Assembly: GCA_001692895.1 (NCBI GenBank) | Contig: KV748179.1 | Coordinates: forward strand, 868,001-932,000 | Direction of reading: 5' to 3' | DNA from: Cenococcum geophilum 1.58 | Lineage: Eukaryota > Ascomycota > Dothideomycetes > Gloniales > Gloniaceae | Length of the DNA: 64,000 nt | In this document: positions 22,961-33,900 of the stretch, piece after piece | Position numbering within the stretch: the first letter of the stretch is position 1 | How the letters are laid out: the number at the start of each line of letters is the position of its first letter | Notes under the pieces: generated by a model | The model's database searches: none | What the model was told of the DNA's origin: nothing | What the model saw: only the letters and a program-made list of their open reading frames with translations | Made by a program: the position numbers and the translations under genes

Positions 22961-24013
22961 AATACCCTAGCCTTACAGCTAAAGCGTAGGCGAAAAGTAA
23001 GCGCCACTATTAAAATATAACCTGTATTAAAGTGAAGTAGAGGACGTTTTAAGGGATTAAAAAACAAGTAATAATTACTATAAGAACTGCGGCGTATATA
23101 TAGGGTAAAGTTTTAATTTATTAATATCCTATATAAGCTACACTCTAATATAACCTAGCAATGCTAGTAACTTATAGGCAACTTATAGGCGAGGCCACGG
23201 CGTATACCAGTAATAAAGCTTAATTTAGAAAGTACACTTCTTAAACCTAGTTTGTTACTCTATACTAGCTAAGCAGATTATTTATATATTATAGAATAGG
23301 CCTATTTATAACTAGGGTTTATTTAACTAAAGTTTATAACCTACTAGTAACCCGCTAGTGGTAACCTATACTAATAACTTATACTATTTTACGTATACGC
23401 TATATAAATAACGCGTAAGGCTAAAGCGTAGGTTAATAGCGGATTTAACAGGTATATAGCCTTACTATCCTAAACCTAGCTATATATAAGTAACCTATAA
23501 CCTACCCACAAAGTATATACAGTGCGACGCTAGTATAGCGTAAGGCTAAAGCAGGGTTAGTGGCGGATTTAATAGGTATATAGCCTTACCGTCTATAAAT
23601 CTAGCTATATATAAATAACCTATAACCAACCTACGAGGTATTAACAACCTACCTATATAAGTAAGCTTTTGGAATATTTCTAGTCTACTAAATTTAGGCA
23701 ACAGTATTAAGCTCTATTAGCTCTACCTATTAAATAAACTAATTAGGATTTTCCATACTAAGTATATAAAATCGCTATTAGCTTAGTTAAATGCGGGGGA
23801 GTTTTAGCAAGTCAAATCTAACTAATTAGACAACTTTAACCGCCGGTTAAAGTTCCTTAACATTTTCACGCCGCGTATATATACTACCTATACACAAAAT
23901 TAAAACGCTCTTTCCCCTCTAAATTTTTTCCTTACTAAGGTTTTTTATGGGGTTTTATTAAGGCTTAAGTATATAAAGGATTAGGGACGACCCTTTTTAA
24001 AGGGGGGGGGCAT
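22960..24013. other. Gyp-B 3' non-coding region with shared palindromes and polypurine tract
   Basis: After the chromodomain come about 1 kb without recognisable coding sequence, including two related blocks near 23370-23480 and 23540-23620 (each containing GTATATAGCCTTAC). The two palindromes described separately lie at 23748-23773 and 23832-23854. It ends in a polypurine tract with a run of Gs (about 24001-24010) before the 3' LTR. Confidence 0.6.
23832..23854. repeat. 23-bp palindrome shared by four gypsy elements (Gyp-B copy)
   Basis: A perfect odd palindrome: arm AACTTTAACCG, one central base, and the reverse-complement arm. On its left is CTAACTAATTAGAC. Related copies are at 39431-39453, 49829-49851 and 56720-56742. 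Confidence 0.85.
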
Positions 24014-24238
24014 TATTAGGTAAAACCTAAGTAGATAGTTATATAGCCGTAAGGTATAGGCGACCTTAGGGCAACCTAGGGGTAACTCGCCCATAAGGCA
24101 CGTGCTCTATATATATCTAGGGAAAACCCTTCCTACCTTGCACATAGACTCCTCCTTTTCCCTTAAGGATTCGTCTCTGTCTATATAATATACCTATTAT
24201 TCTATTATTGGACTCCCTATCCACATCCTTACCTTATA
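24014..24238 (+). repeat. 3' LTR of Gyp-B
   Basis: 225 bp matching 13925-14149, preceded by the polypurine tract and followed by CTTAG. It retains more C and G than the 5' copy, so it is slightly less RIPed. Confidence 0.92.
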
Positions 24239-24243
24239 CTTAG

Positions 24244-25010
24244 ATGGCGAGGCTTATAGGTACCGCGTGGACCTTTACTAGTACTAGCGGAACAGCTAAT
24301 ATAGCAAAGCGTTTAAGGACCTTCGTTTACTCTGTTTTTTATAGCAACCTATCTTTTACGTCTTTATCCGTAATATACGCCCTAATGTTACCACTTTATA
24401 ACTTCTTTACGGCCTATATCCTATAGGTATCTAGGGGTTCTACGGCCTAGAGTTTATATACTAGGGCTTAGCTGTTCTGCTTTAAGGTTTCCTCACGGTT
24501 AGTAGTGTTACCTATGCGGATTGTAATCTTATATACTTCTGTAAGTTTATAGGCAACTTATTTTATAGCTTAGGGCATTATAGGTATAATGGCAGTAACG
24601 TATACGTATAATAGCGGGCCTATAGACGTCAGTCCGCTCTTTATAGCTATTATTACGGCCTTTTTAAGGGCGCCAATATCTGTCCGGATTGCCTTTATAT
24701 CCTAGGTATATTGCTCCTAGGTTCCTTAGGTTTAGATAAGCTCCGCTAATATAGTAAAGGCTATCCAAAGGGTTATAATCGCGGTAGTAAGAAAGAAGAG
24801 TATAGTAGAGCGCTTCTTATCTATATTAAGAGATTGTTTCTATAGTACCTGCTAGGTTTATTCTACGGTTTATATAGTCTATAGAACGCGTTCTTAAAAG
24901 GCGCGCTATTTAATTAGGGTGGTTAGGGTAGTTAGGGTTAGGGGTTTATTTATTAATCCGGCTTTAGGGGCTGTATATTGGAAAACACTGTATATACCTC
25001 TACTAACGCC
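24244..25010 (-). pseudogene. Tad-type LINE ORF1, N-terminal part
   Basis: The minus-strand frame continues the LINE ORF1 upstream of the Gyp-B insertion. A helical stretch, KAIRTDIGALKKAVIIAI (about 24650-24700), is followed by a conserved block: a TIRIGNTTNREETLK segment (near 24490-24535) and an AVKKL-SGNIRAYYG segment near 24360-24410, the usual AV-RL-SGDI pattern. The end, KVHAVPISLA at about 24244-24275, joins in register with the CCHC part at 13919 once Gyp-B and one CTTAG are removed. The true start codon was not identified. Confidence 0.75.
24914..24943. repeat. Telomere-like TTAGGG repeats
   Basis: Four TTAGGG hexamers at 24914, 24923, 24932 and 24938, spaced by 9, 9 and 6 bp. Ascomycete telomeres are TTAGGG arrays. 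Here the units sit within the presumed 5' coding or leader region of the LINE. Confidence 0.7.
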
Positions 25011-25620
25011 AAATTAGGGTATGTGGTTTTAATAAAAAGGGTTTCTATAGTCCTCTGGAGCTCGTAGGAGCTCTATTAAGCTTATTTCGCAGGTTTCTTT
25101 AGCGGGCAATTGCATTATAGTTGGTATAACGTATGCGTAGTATATAAGGAAGTGTATTTATTAGAGAAGTTAGTACTAATAGTAAATTGCTAGAAGTATA
25201 GCTTTTGTAATAGATGCTATTAAGAAAATAGGGTATACCTAAAGTATAAAGAGGAGGAAAGCAACTATGGCTTAAAATAATAGCTTTTATCTGCTAATAC
25301 TTTAGCCCTCTATCTTTTACTAAGTGCTAGTTTTAATCTTTATCTCTTATATATATATAAGAGAGTATATAGTATAAATAAATAGTATTATTAAAGTAAG
25401 CGTATATATAATTATTGCTTAAAGGGAAATTATCTATAATAGTGTCATTAACCATTATAAGAGTTTGGATATTATTGGCTAAAATAGTATATAATGCCGC
25501 TAATAACTAAATATTCTATAGGTGGCCTAGGGGCTTTAGCTTAACACTTTAAGGACTTAAAATAAGGGGAAAACTAGTCTACTCCAACTATTCTATAAAT
25601 AGAACTCTTAATTATTAAAA
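25011..25620. other. LINE 5' leader and unassigned DNA
   Basis: TpA-rich sequence without a recognisable coding frame. It probably holds the 5' untranslated part of the LINE followed by the upstream region of the F-box/ankyrin gene starting at 25621. The boundary between them was not found. Confidence 0.4.
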
Positions 25621-25755
25621 ATATCTATAATTTATCTAACTACTAAATTAATTCTTATAGTAGCGGAGTATCTTAAACGCGTATATAACGTTAATGCTTT
25701 TATTATTATTAGTTATTACTTCTACTATATATTAAATAATAAGTTTTATAAACGC
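25621..25755 (+). pseudogene. F-box/ankyrin protein gene, 5' part (F-box)
   Basis: The 45 codons read as an F-box: IIYLTTKLILIVAEYLKRVY, then NVNAFIIISYYFYYILN and NKFYKR. Fungal F-box/ankyrin proteins begin with a pattern like LP-ELLL-IAEYL and DINAF. The apparent first codon is ATA, which fits ATG after a G-to-A change. The frame breaks at the SR-X insertion (duplication AACGC) and resumes in register at 35110. F-box proteins normally recruit targets to SCF ubiquitin ligases. This copy lost its start and has stops downstream, so it is dead. Confidence 0.7.
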
Positions 25756-26003
25756 TGTTACGGAAGTAGGCATAAGCTAGAATATAATATACTAAACGGG
25801 GTAGTAATTAAAGAAGGCTACATACGCGTAACTATGCGTAATTAATATAAAGATATTTGGATATAGAATAGAACAAAATAGGTTAGGTATAGGTATAAAT
25901 AGGGGTTATAGGGGAACGTACATAGGTGTCTTGGGACAAATGTAAGCACGGGTTAAGAACGTCAAAACGCGCAGGGACGTAAGAACGTGTAAGTCCCGTG
26001 ACA
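25756..26003 (-). repeat. SR-X left LTR (3' LTR in element orientation)
   Basis: 248 bp, from TGTTACGG to CCCGTGACA. The outer part to about 25940 is RIPed; the last 63 bp are not. A C-run follows directly. Confidence 0.7.
25784..25911. repeat. Left arm of a long inverted repeat in SR-X
   Basis: About 125 bp match the reverse complement of 26889-27011. Most differences are C/T or G/A, with the left arm more RIPed. The arm includes ACGGGGTAGTAATTAAAGAA and TATAAATAGGGGTT. Confidence 0.8.
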
Positions 26004-26168
26004 GTACCCCCCCCCCCTACTTCCGAGCTCCTGCGAGGCGTATCGTGTCATATACCAGAAAAAAAACCCCCTAAGGGGAAAAAAAATTCGTCAGCCTTCT
26101 CCGCCCTTCTACGTCCTCCGCTGTGCAGGCTCCACTAGTTCGGTCCTCCTTACTTAATCGTTAGGCCA

Positions 26169-26890
26169 CTAACTCGTCAGGCCCGAAGCATAGCCCAGCC
26201 TCTGTTCGCCAGCTACGCTATAGTCCTCGCCGCTTAGAGACGCTTTGCTAAAGCTTATACGGTCTCCTTTCTTGCTTCTAGCAGCTCTACGGCCTTCCTT
26301 ACATATCCATATATGATCCCTCCTCACCAGGTCTCGTCCCGAGGCCGGTAGGGCCCCCCCTCCCCCCCCGGTCGCGGGTTGGGTCATATATCGTGTAGGG
26401 GTAGGTAGGGTCGTGTGTCGTATAGGGGTGGGTGGGTGGGTGGGTAAACAGGATGTCGGATTACGGTGCAGTGTTGTATTATCTTGGCAGGTTCTTGTCG
26501 ATGCGGTGCAGTATTCGTATCGTAGGCAGGTACTTGTCGGTAGCAGTACGGTGCTAGCGTCGGGTTTGGGTTCCGTAGGCGAATCGGCACGGAGCTTATC
26601 GGTTCGTGTAGCAGTACAATACAAGGCTTGTCGGTTCGGGTAGTAGTACGGCTCGAAGCTTATCAGTTTAGGTAGCAGTACGGTGCCAGCGATGGGGTCG
26701 GTTCGCATGCATATCGGCGCGAGGTCTTGTCGGTTCGGGCAGCAGTACGATGCAAGCGACGGGTTCGGGGGTCTAGGGAGCGAGGCTCTACCTAGTCGTG
26801 TTCGGCTCGTAGGCGTATCGGCACGAGGTTTGTCGGTTCGGGTAGCAGTACAATGCAAGCAACGGGGTCGTAGGCGTATCAGCCCTACAA
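26169..26890. repeat. SR-X internal GC-rich minisatellite region
   Basis: Variable units of about 30-40 bp built from GTCGGTTCGGGTAGCAGTAC and GTAGGCGTATCGGCACG repeat from about 26450 to 26880. A G4-capable tract, GGGGTGGGTGGGTGGGTGGG, sits at 26425-26444. A 229-codon minus-strand open frame covers 26169-26858, but it is built largely from the repeats, has no recognised domain, and exists because the region escaped RIP. I do not call it a gene. Related units occur in LARD-1 at 58440-58930. Confidence 0.65.
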
Positions 26891-27011
26891 CCCCTATTTA
26901 TACCCGTACCTAACCTGTTCTATTCTGTTCTGTATCCAAATATCTTTATATTAACCACGCATAGTTACGCGTACGTAGCCTTCTTTAATTACTACCCCGT
27001 TTAGTACATTG
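26889..27011. repeat. Right arm of the long inverted repeat in SR-X
   Basis: Un-RIPed inverted copy of 25784-25911. On the minus strand it gives TATAAATAGGGGTTGTAGG running into the minisatellite, so here the TATA box points into the element. Confidence 0.8.
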
Positions 27012-27041
27012 TATTCCAGCTCGTGCCCAACGTAAGCACGG

Positions 27042-27462
27042 TGTTACGAACGCTTTAAGTACAATGTTACGACTACTTGGAGAGGAGTTGGAAGAAGCTA
27101 GTTGGTTAATACAAGCACGGTCCAGGATGGAACCCGTGGAACCATGTGACGAGGAATAGTAAGCAGAGTCACGTGATGTAATCTGTGTAATCTATGTGAT
27201 CTACGAGATCTGCGACAGAGTAAACAGAGTAGACAGAGCAGACAGAGCAACGACTTTCTTAGGAGTACGGTTGTGTATTTAAGGACCCTTAGTCCCTACC
27301 TAGATAGTTCCTTCCTTGTAGTAATTCTTAGAATACAATTAAAGTTAATCTGTTAGGCAACTACTCCACCAGTTATTATTACGTTGTTAACTTCCTGCAA
27401 TACCTATACACCTAGCCCATTAACAGGACCCACCGTAGTTCTTACTACAAGGTTCCGTTACA
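27042..27462 (+). repeat. 5' LTR of Gyp-Y
   Basis: 421 bp, same length as 34627-35047. At 27177-27249 it carries two adjoining 9-bp tandem repeats (TGTAATCTR type, then ACAGAGYAR type). A TATTTAAGG promoter-like motif lies near 27278. Confidence 0.93.
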
Positions 27463-27479
27463 TAATTACTACCTAGTTA

Positions 27480-28620
27480 TGGTTTTAAGAAGTCAAACAA
27501 TATACTACTAAAAGCAGCCACCACAACGCCATTAACGGCGGCAACTACGTTAGGATTAGGTAACGACACCAGTATAGCAGATACTAATTTACAACAACCT
27601 ATAACGGTAGGATAGCTATAAGCGATAATTAACCAGTTAACGGGAGATAATATAGTACTTAAAAATAGGATTAATGGGATAGGAGTAGTAAAGGTTAAGT
27701 TACCATTAATTAAAAGATTCTTAGGAGAGAGATCGAAGCTTAAAGAATTCCTTATGTAAATATACTTTAAGGTTGCGTAAGAGGGAGCAAAGCTAGTAAT
27801 AACTATAGATCAAGTAGTATACGCAGGATTGTTCTTATTAGGAAGAGCACTTAAATAGTTTAAGCCTTACCTTATAGAGATATAAGTAAATAGAATGACA
27901 ATAACAAACCAAGAGGTACGGTTTATGTTCTTAAGTTAGGGAGGATTTACAGAGCGACTTATATAGATATTTAGAGATCCGGAGGCAACGACTATAGCGG
28001 AAAGAAAACTCTAAGATATTACGCAATAAACCTTAGTAATTAAGTATATAACGTAGTTCTAAACGCTAGCTATATAAGTTAAGTGGAATAATAAGGCGCT
28101 TATAGTATAGTATAAATAGGGACTTAAGGCTAAAGTCTAGGACGTAATTATTCTAATAAAAGATGCGGATACCCTAAGGGAGTTAATAGATTAAACGATA
28201 AAGATTAGTAATAGGATCTACTAAAGGGAATAAACTAAGAGAGGTTAGGATAGAGTTTTATAGTTATATAAGGCGCAGAGTACGCAATAACTAAAGCCAA
28301 GTTAAAAACTATAGTATAGCGTAGAGCTAATAAACCTAAGTAGTACCAAAGAAATCTATAAGAGATAGAGTAAGAAACTATAGAAATCTAGAGGTTAAGG
28401 ATTAAGTAATTATAGGACTAAAGAGCATAGGCTAAACCAAGGATCTTAATAACAGAAGACGTTTAAGCGGACTCTATAGCAAAAGCAATGGTTTAAAGAT
28501 AGAGCTTATATAAATTGCGGAAAATAGGGTCATTTTGCTAGAGACTATAAAAGTGGTTAGAGTTATTATATAGTAAAGGGAACCAGACTAATAGCATATA
28601 ATATATACGTATAGAGGGAT
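27480..28620 (+). pseudogene. Gyp-Y gag with CCHC knuckle
   Basis: The plus-strand frame includes RFLGERSKLKEFL near 27717 and a capsid-like segment through about 28250. Near 28509-28560 a zinc knuckle reads YINCGK-GHFARDYK: Cys-His spacing fits CX2CX4HX4C with first and last Cys changed to Tyr. Interrupted by many stops. Confidence 0.8.
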
Positions 28621-30780
28621 AATAGTGCACTATAAGGAACAAAGGAATGTTTAATTAGAAGTTTTATATTTTATTATAATAATATATACTAAATTTATAA
28701 AGACGCCAAATATGGTGTAAGCTATTAGCTATAGGAGCTAGAGTTAAGAGGACTTAAAGGAACTAAAGAGTTAAATAAAGAATAAGATTAACTCTATAAG
28801 CTAGATTAAGATATTATAGTAATATACGGATAATAATTAGTAACAATAATAATAGAGTCGGAGTACTTATTAATTAATAGTAATAAGGATAGTAAAGGAA
28901 CTAATTAGGGGTATCTAAACCTTAATAACGTAATAGAAGTAGAAACTAAGACCGCTATAAAGCAAGGTTTAGTAACGGGTATTATAATACTATTAGATAT
29001 GGCATCTATTGCTTTATAAAACAGAAGGAGTAATATCTAAAGACAATTAAGCAAGCAGACAACTACTAGTGCTAGCTTACCACTCAATAAAGGTAAAAGG
29101 CCAAAGGCTTAAGATTCTTAAAATAAGATAAAAGACGACTAAGATTCTTAAAATAAGATAAGGTATGCTTAAGGACCCACAACGGACGCAAACTAATAGA
29201 GCAGGGTAGTAGCTTAGTTTAAGAATATACAAATAAGCTTAGGACAAGTGTTCCCAACGGCACAAAATTCTTAAGATAAGATAAGTAAGATTTAAGACTC
29301 TTAAAACAAGATAAAGACACCAGTAAAGCCTAGTTAAACTAAGGCTAGAGCGCAGCTTAAGAAGGAGGCAAGCTCAGGATTAAAGAATCTAAGGGGTTAA
29401 GAGTTTAGGGTATAAATAAGGACACCCACAAGCAAGAAGCAAGCGGCTTCGCTATAGATTAGAGAATCTACAATACAAACAGCAGTTAAATTAGGAGACA
29501 AATATATAAACCTAGAAGACTTACTAGGCGAACACAGTGTTTAACCTAAAGATCAAAAAGTTAATACAGCAATTAAGAAGCAAGAAGACTTTAAAGATCT
29601 ACTTATAAGACGCAAAAAGAAAGAAACCATAGAGGAATTTAGAGTAAGAATTACCTCATAGCAAGAACAGAAACTAGATAAGAGATCTAGCATATTAGGA
29701 CGTATAAGGGACAGAGCACCTATATAAAGAATTACTAATAGACCTAAGATAGGCACACTAAGAGCCAAATAGCTTACTAAACTAAAATAAAAAGAGGATC
29801 TAGGGATTCTAACTAGGTTCAAAGAACGACACACAAAAGGCTGTTATGATGTAGTAATAAGAAGATACTTTCTTACGGACAGACCGTATACACTCAAAAA
29901 GTTATACCAAAAGTGGTATAGACAACGACACAATAATAAGTAGAAAGATTTCTATATATAGTTAGATAAACGAGTTATTTAGGACCACCCAATTACGGAA
30001 AAGGCTATAACTCACATTAAAGGAGCCTTAATTATAACATTAAAGGATTTAAAGGAGTAATTAGAGGACTGGAGAAGCAAGAGGCAAATCTTAGTACCTA
30101 TAAATAAAGTTATAACGCTCAGATTAACACGAGAAAGGTTTAAACTTAAGGATAAAGATGAGCCAAAAATTAACCTAAGACACTAGGCGCATTATACGTT
30201 AGCATAGATTGCATATATGGATAACGCGTATAATATATATAGAACACTAAAGGACAAAAATCGGAAGTATCTAATAAGGATATATTAGATAACGGATGAG
30301 GCGAAGTACAGAAACGCTAAGTATATATATAGTTAGCACCCTATAGAAATTTAAGAACAAGGGGACTTAATACTTTAACCAGGAAGATTCCTTACGGAAG
30401 AATACCTAAATAGATGATAATAATAGGAATATCTAGAGAACACCTATCCATAGCACATTAAAGAAAAAAAAAAAACTAAGTATTGGCCTAAGTTAAACTA
30501 AGTACAAACAGGATCTAGCAGCCATTAGTTAGGAAAAGTAGAGGCTTATAGAACTAGAGAAAGCCAATAGTAGAGCCTTAAACCCTTAAAGGAATTTAAG
30601 GACAACATCTAAACCTAAGAATTAATTAGTAAGATTAACAGTTTAAAGCATTAGTAAATAGTAGAGTAATGAGGAACCACATATTACTAGCAGCGGTTAA
30701 AAAAATAGGACTACCACATAGAGAGAAAAAGCACCCATATCTACTAGTTACAATTTTAGGAGATCTAATAGCCTACGGAG
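28620..30780 (+). pseudogene. Gyp-Y linker/protease region
   Basis: Stop-filled plus-strand sequence between the zinc knuckle and RT, about 2.1 kb, longer than a typical protease linker. Three similar short blocks containing AGATTCTTAAAATAAGATAA-type sequence (about 29109-29310) suggest local duplication. A protease motif was not confidently seen; a GDLIAYGGGI-like stretch near 30760-30785 could belong to it. Confidence 0.45.
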
Positions 30781-30899
30781 GAGGCATTATTAATCTTAAA
30801 ACAGAACCTATTTAGTTAACTATTAAAGAGAGATAAATCAAGATGTCTTTTAATATATTACTATTAGGGAATAATAAGGCGATACTAGGAATGCCTTAG

Positions 30900-33800
30900 T
30901 TACAGGAATATAATCTAAAAATTAATTAGGTTATAGGTCAGGTCAATATTAGAGATACTTAATAACGCAAGATACGACAATAAACTAAGTTAGTATAGTA
31001 CTAAGTCAGAGCAACATATAAGGAGACTAATTAAGGATTAAGTTATGTACTAAAGAGATACTATAAGTATAGCAAGAAACTATAGTCACTAGAAAGTAAA
31101 AAGCTATTAGAATATATAGTATAGAACTATAAGATAGAGTTAGAACTAGGAATAAGTTTAAGGTTCTACCTAACTTACAAGTTAACAGAAAAAGAGTTAT
31201 AGGCACTTAAGGAGTTTGTCCAGGAAAATCTTTAAAAGGGATATATTAAACTATTACAGTTATTAGCGGGATATCCAGTACTATTCGTACTAAAGAAGAA
31301 TAGAAAACTTAGGTTATGCATTAACTATAAATAGTTAAATAGCATCACTAGGAAGGATAGGTATCCTTTACCCTTAATTAGTGAAATCTAAGACAGGATT
31401 AGTAACGCGCAAATCTTTACGAAGATAGATCTAAGATAGGCGTACTATTAGATTAGAATTAAGGAAGGCGACAAATAGAAGGCAGCCTTTAGGTTAAAGG
31501 AAGGACTATATAAACCATTAGTTATGTAATTCGGGCTTATAAACGCACTAGTAACGTTTTAGAAACGTATTAACAATATATTAAGAGAGTACTTAAATAA
31601 ATTTATTATAGTATATCTTAACGATATTATTATCTACTTAATAAGCAAGGAAGAATATGGAGAACACATTAAATAGGTTTTAAAGAGACTATAAAAAGAA
31701 TAGATGCTAGTAGCAATTAAGAAATACAAGTTCTTTACCAGGAAGACCAATTTTGTTAGATTTATTATTAAACTAGGCCAACTTAGCATAGATCTAAAGA
31801 AGATTAAGGCCATAGTAAATTAGCAAAAACTAGAAAATATAACGCAGTTAAGGTTATTTCTAGGGTTCTGCAATTACTATAGAAGGTTTATAGCTTAATA
31901 GTTAAAGAATATTAAGCCACTTATAAGATTAATAAAGAAAGAAGAACTATGGGCATAGGGAGAGGAACAAAAGGAACTGTTTAAGAGGATTAAGCAGTTA
32001 TTCACCTAGGAGCCAGTTCTTAAAATCTATTAGCTATAGTTAGAGACAGTAGTTGAAATGGATATATTAAACTATACACTAGGGGCGTGCTTCCTATAGA
32101 AATATTAAGATAGATAGCACCCAGTAGCATATTATAGTCGAAAGATAACACCACTAGAACTAAACTATAACATCTATAACAAGGAGTTATTAGGTATAGT
32201 TGCAGCATTAAGGGAATAGAGATCATTCTTATAAGGCATAGAGAAACTATTTATAGTTAAAATAGATTATAAGAACCTAACAGGGTTCCTAATAACAAAA
32301 GAACTTAATCGCAAATAGGTTAGATAGGCGGAAATACTTACAGAATACTATTTTAAAATTCAGCATACTAAGGGTATAGAGAACGCACGAGCAGATACTC
32401 TAAGCAGAAAGGCTAAACTATAAAGTAATAAAAAGCCATTAGAGGCTTTACTACAAAAGGATATAGATAGATTAATTAGGTATAATTATCTAAAGATTAC
32501 CACAATATAAGAAGAGAAGATCCACAAATTACCAGAAAGTAATTAGGTATAAAAGATCCTAGATATATAAACGGAAAATCTAAACTTAGAGCAGTACGAA
32601 AATTAAGAAGTAATATACGTACCAAGATCCATTATAAAGGAGTTTATTAAGTTATTTTATAGAGGACCAACTTAAGGGCATAATGAAGCTATAGGCTTAG
32701 TATTAAGACTTTAAGAGGAGTATATTATTAATAGAATCTAGGGACTAACCAGGCAAGTTATAAAAGAATATCTAGATTACTAAAGAAATAAACCGATAAG
32801 GCACAAACCATATAGAGGGCTACAACCAGTTAAAATACCAAAGAGACCATAGAAGGTCATATCATAGGACTTTATTATTAAGTTACTAAAGTTAAGAGAT
32901 CCTATTACCGGNCAAGANTATAACGCGATCTTAGTAATAGTAGATAAGCTTATAAAGTGGGGATACTTTATAGCATATACAAAAGAAATATCAGCGGAAG
33001 ATATCACTAAAATCTATATTAAAGAAGTATTCGCAAGATATAGGGCATTAAGCAAGATTATATCGGACAGAGATCCAAGATTTATAGCAGTATTTTAGAA
33101 AGTATTCTTAGCAGAGTAAGGAGTTTAAGCAGTAACTTTTACCGTATATTATTTATAGACAGACAGTTAAACAGAAAAATTAAATTAGACACTAGAACAA
33201 TATCTAAGGCATTATATTAATTATACATAAAACAATTAGGTATTACTATTACCAATTATACAGTTTATATACAATATAACACTATAAGAAGGAATGGGCA
33301 CGTTACTATTTAAGGCGAATTACGGATATAAGCTAAGGACCTTATTATTACCACATTAAGCAAAGAAGACAAGTAGCATAGCTAAGTAAAGAATAAAGAG
33401 TTTAATAAATCTTTATATAGACCTCACGGAAACAGCTAAGGTGGTACAGTAAAGGATAAAAAGTACTATAATACTAAGAGATCTGAGGGACCAGATCTTA
33501 AGGAGGGAGATAAAGTGTGGCTACTATACAAAAATTTTAAGAGTCAACGACTAAGCAAAAAGTTAGACTATGTTAGACTAAGACCTTTTAAAATTATATA
33601 AAAAATTTCATTGGTCACATTTAAGTTAAACCTACCAGCTAGGATAAAGATCTACCCTATACAGCATATCGCAATACTAAAGCTAGCATATGGGAATGTT
33701 AAGCCACTAGTTTATAAAGTAGACATATATAGAGGACAAGAGGAAGACAAATAGCAAGTTTTAAAGATTATTAGTTATAAGGACGTAGACAATAAAATAT

Positions 33801-33900
33801 AGTACGAAGTAAAGTGGATAGGCTACGATAAGACTACCTAGAAACTACTAGAGAACCTAAAGAACGCTATAGGAAAGGTACAGGAGTATTAGAAGAGAAA
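30900..33900 (+). pseudogene. Gyp-Y pol: RT, RNase H, integrase, chromodomain
   Basis: RT includes RYPLPLI-like sequence near 31360, FTKIDLR-AYY-IRIKEG (about 31415-31475) and YLNDIIIYL at 31614-31640 (Asp to Asn). RNase H includes a [20 protein letters not shown] segment near 32110-32175 and HTKGIENARADTLSRKAK at about 32364-32418. The integrase core reads DFIIKLLKLRDPIT near 32870, with DKLIKWGYFIAYTK and ISDRDPRFIAVF. Near 33760-33890 a chromodomain has YEVKWIGYDKTT-KLLENLKNA. Scattered ambiguous bases lie at 32912-32918. Confidence 0.88.

Larger units (their letters stand above)
13920..24243 (+). mobile_element. Gyp-B: Ty3/gypsy chromovirus with TSD CTTAG
   Basis: The element itself spans 13925-24238, flanked by the 5-bp direct repeat CTTAG (13920-13924 and 24239-24243). 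Two 225-bp LTRs start TATTAGG and end CCTTATA, presumably TG...CA before RIP. The internal region has gag, protease, RT, RNase H, integrase and a chromodomain on the plus strand, plus a nested Crypton between the 5' LTR and gag. It interrupts LINE ORF1; removing it rejoins that frame. Confidence 0.92.

Noticed and set aside
26169..26858. 229-codon open frame on the minus strand
   Set aside because: It is made mostly of minisatellite units within an un-RIPed part of SR-X, has no recognised domain, and both strands are open at once. Lack of stops reflects escape from RIP, not coding constraint.
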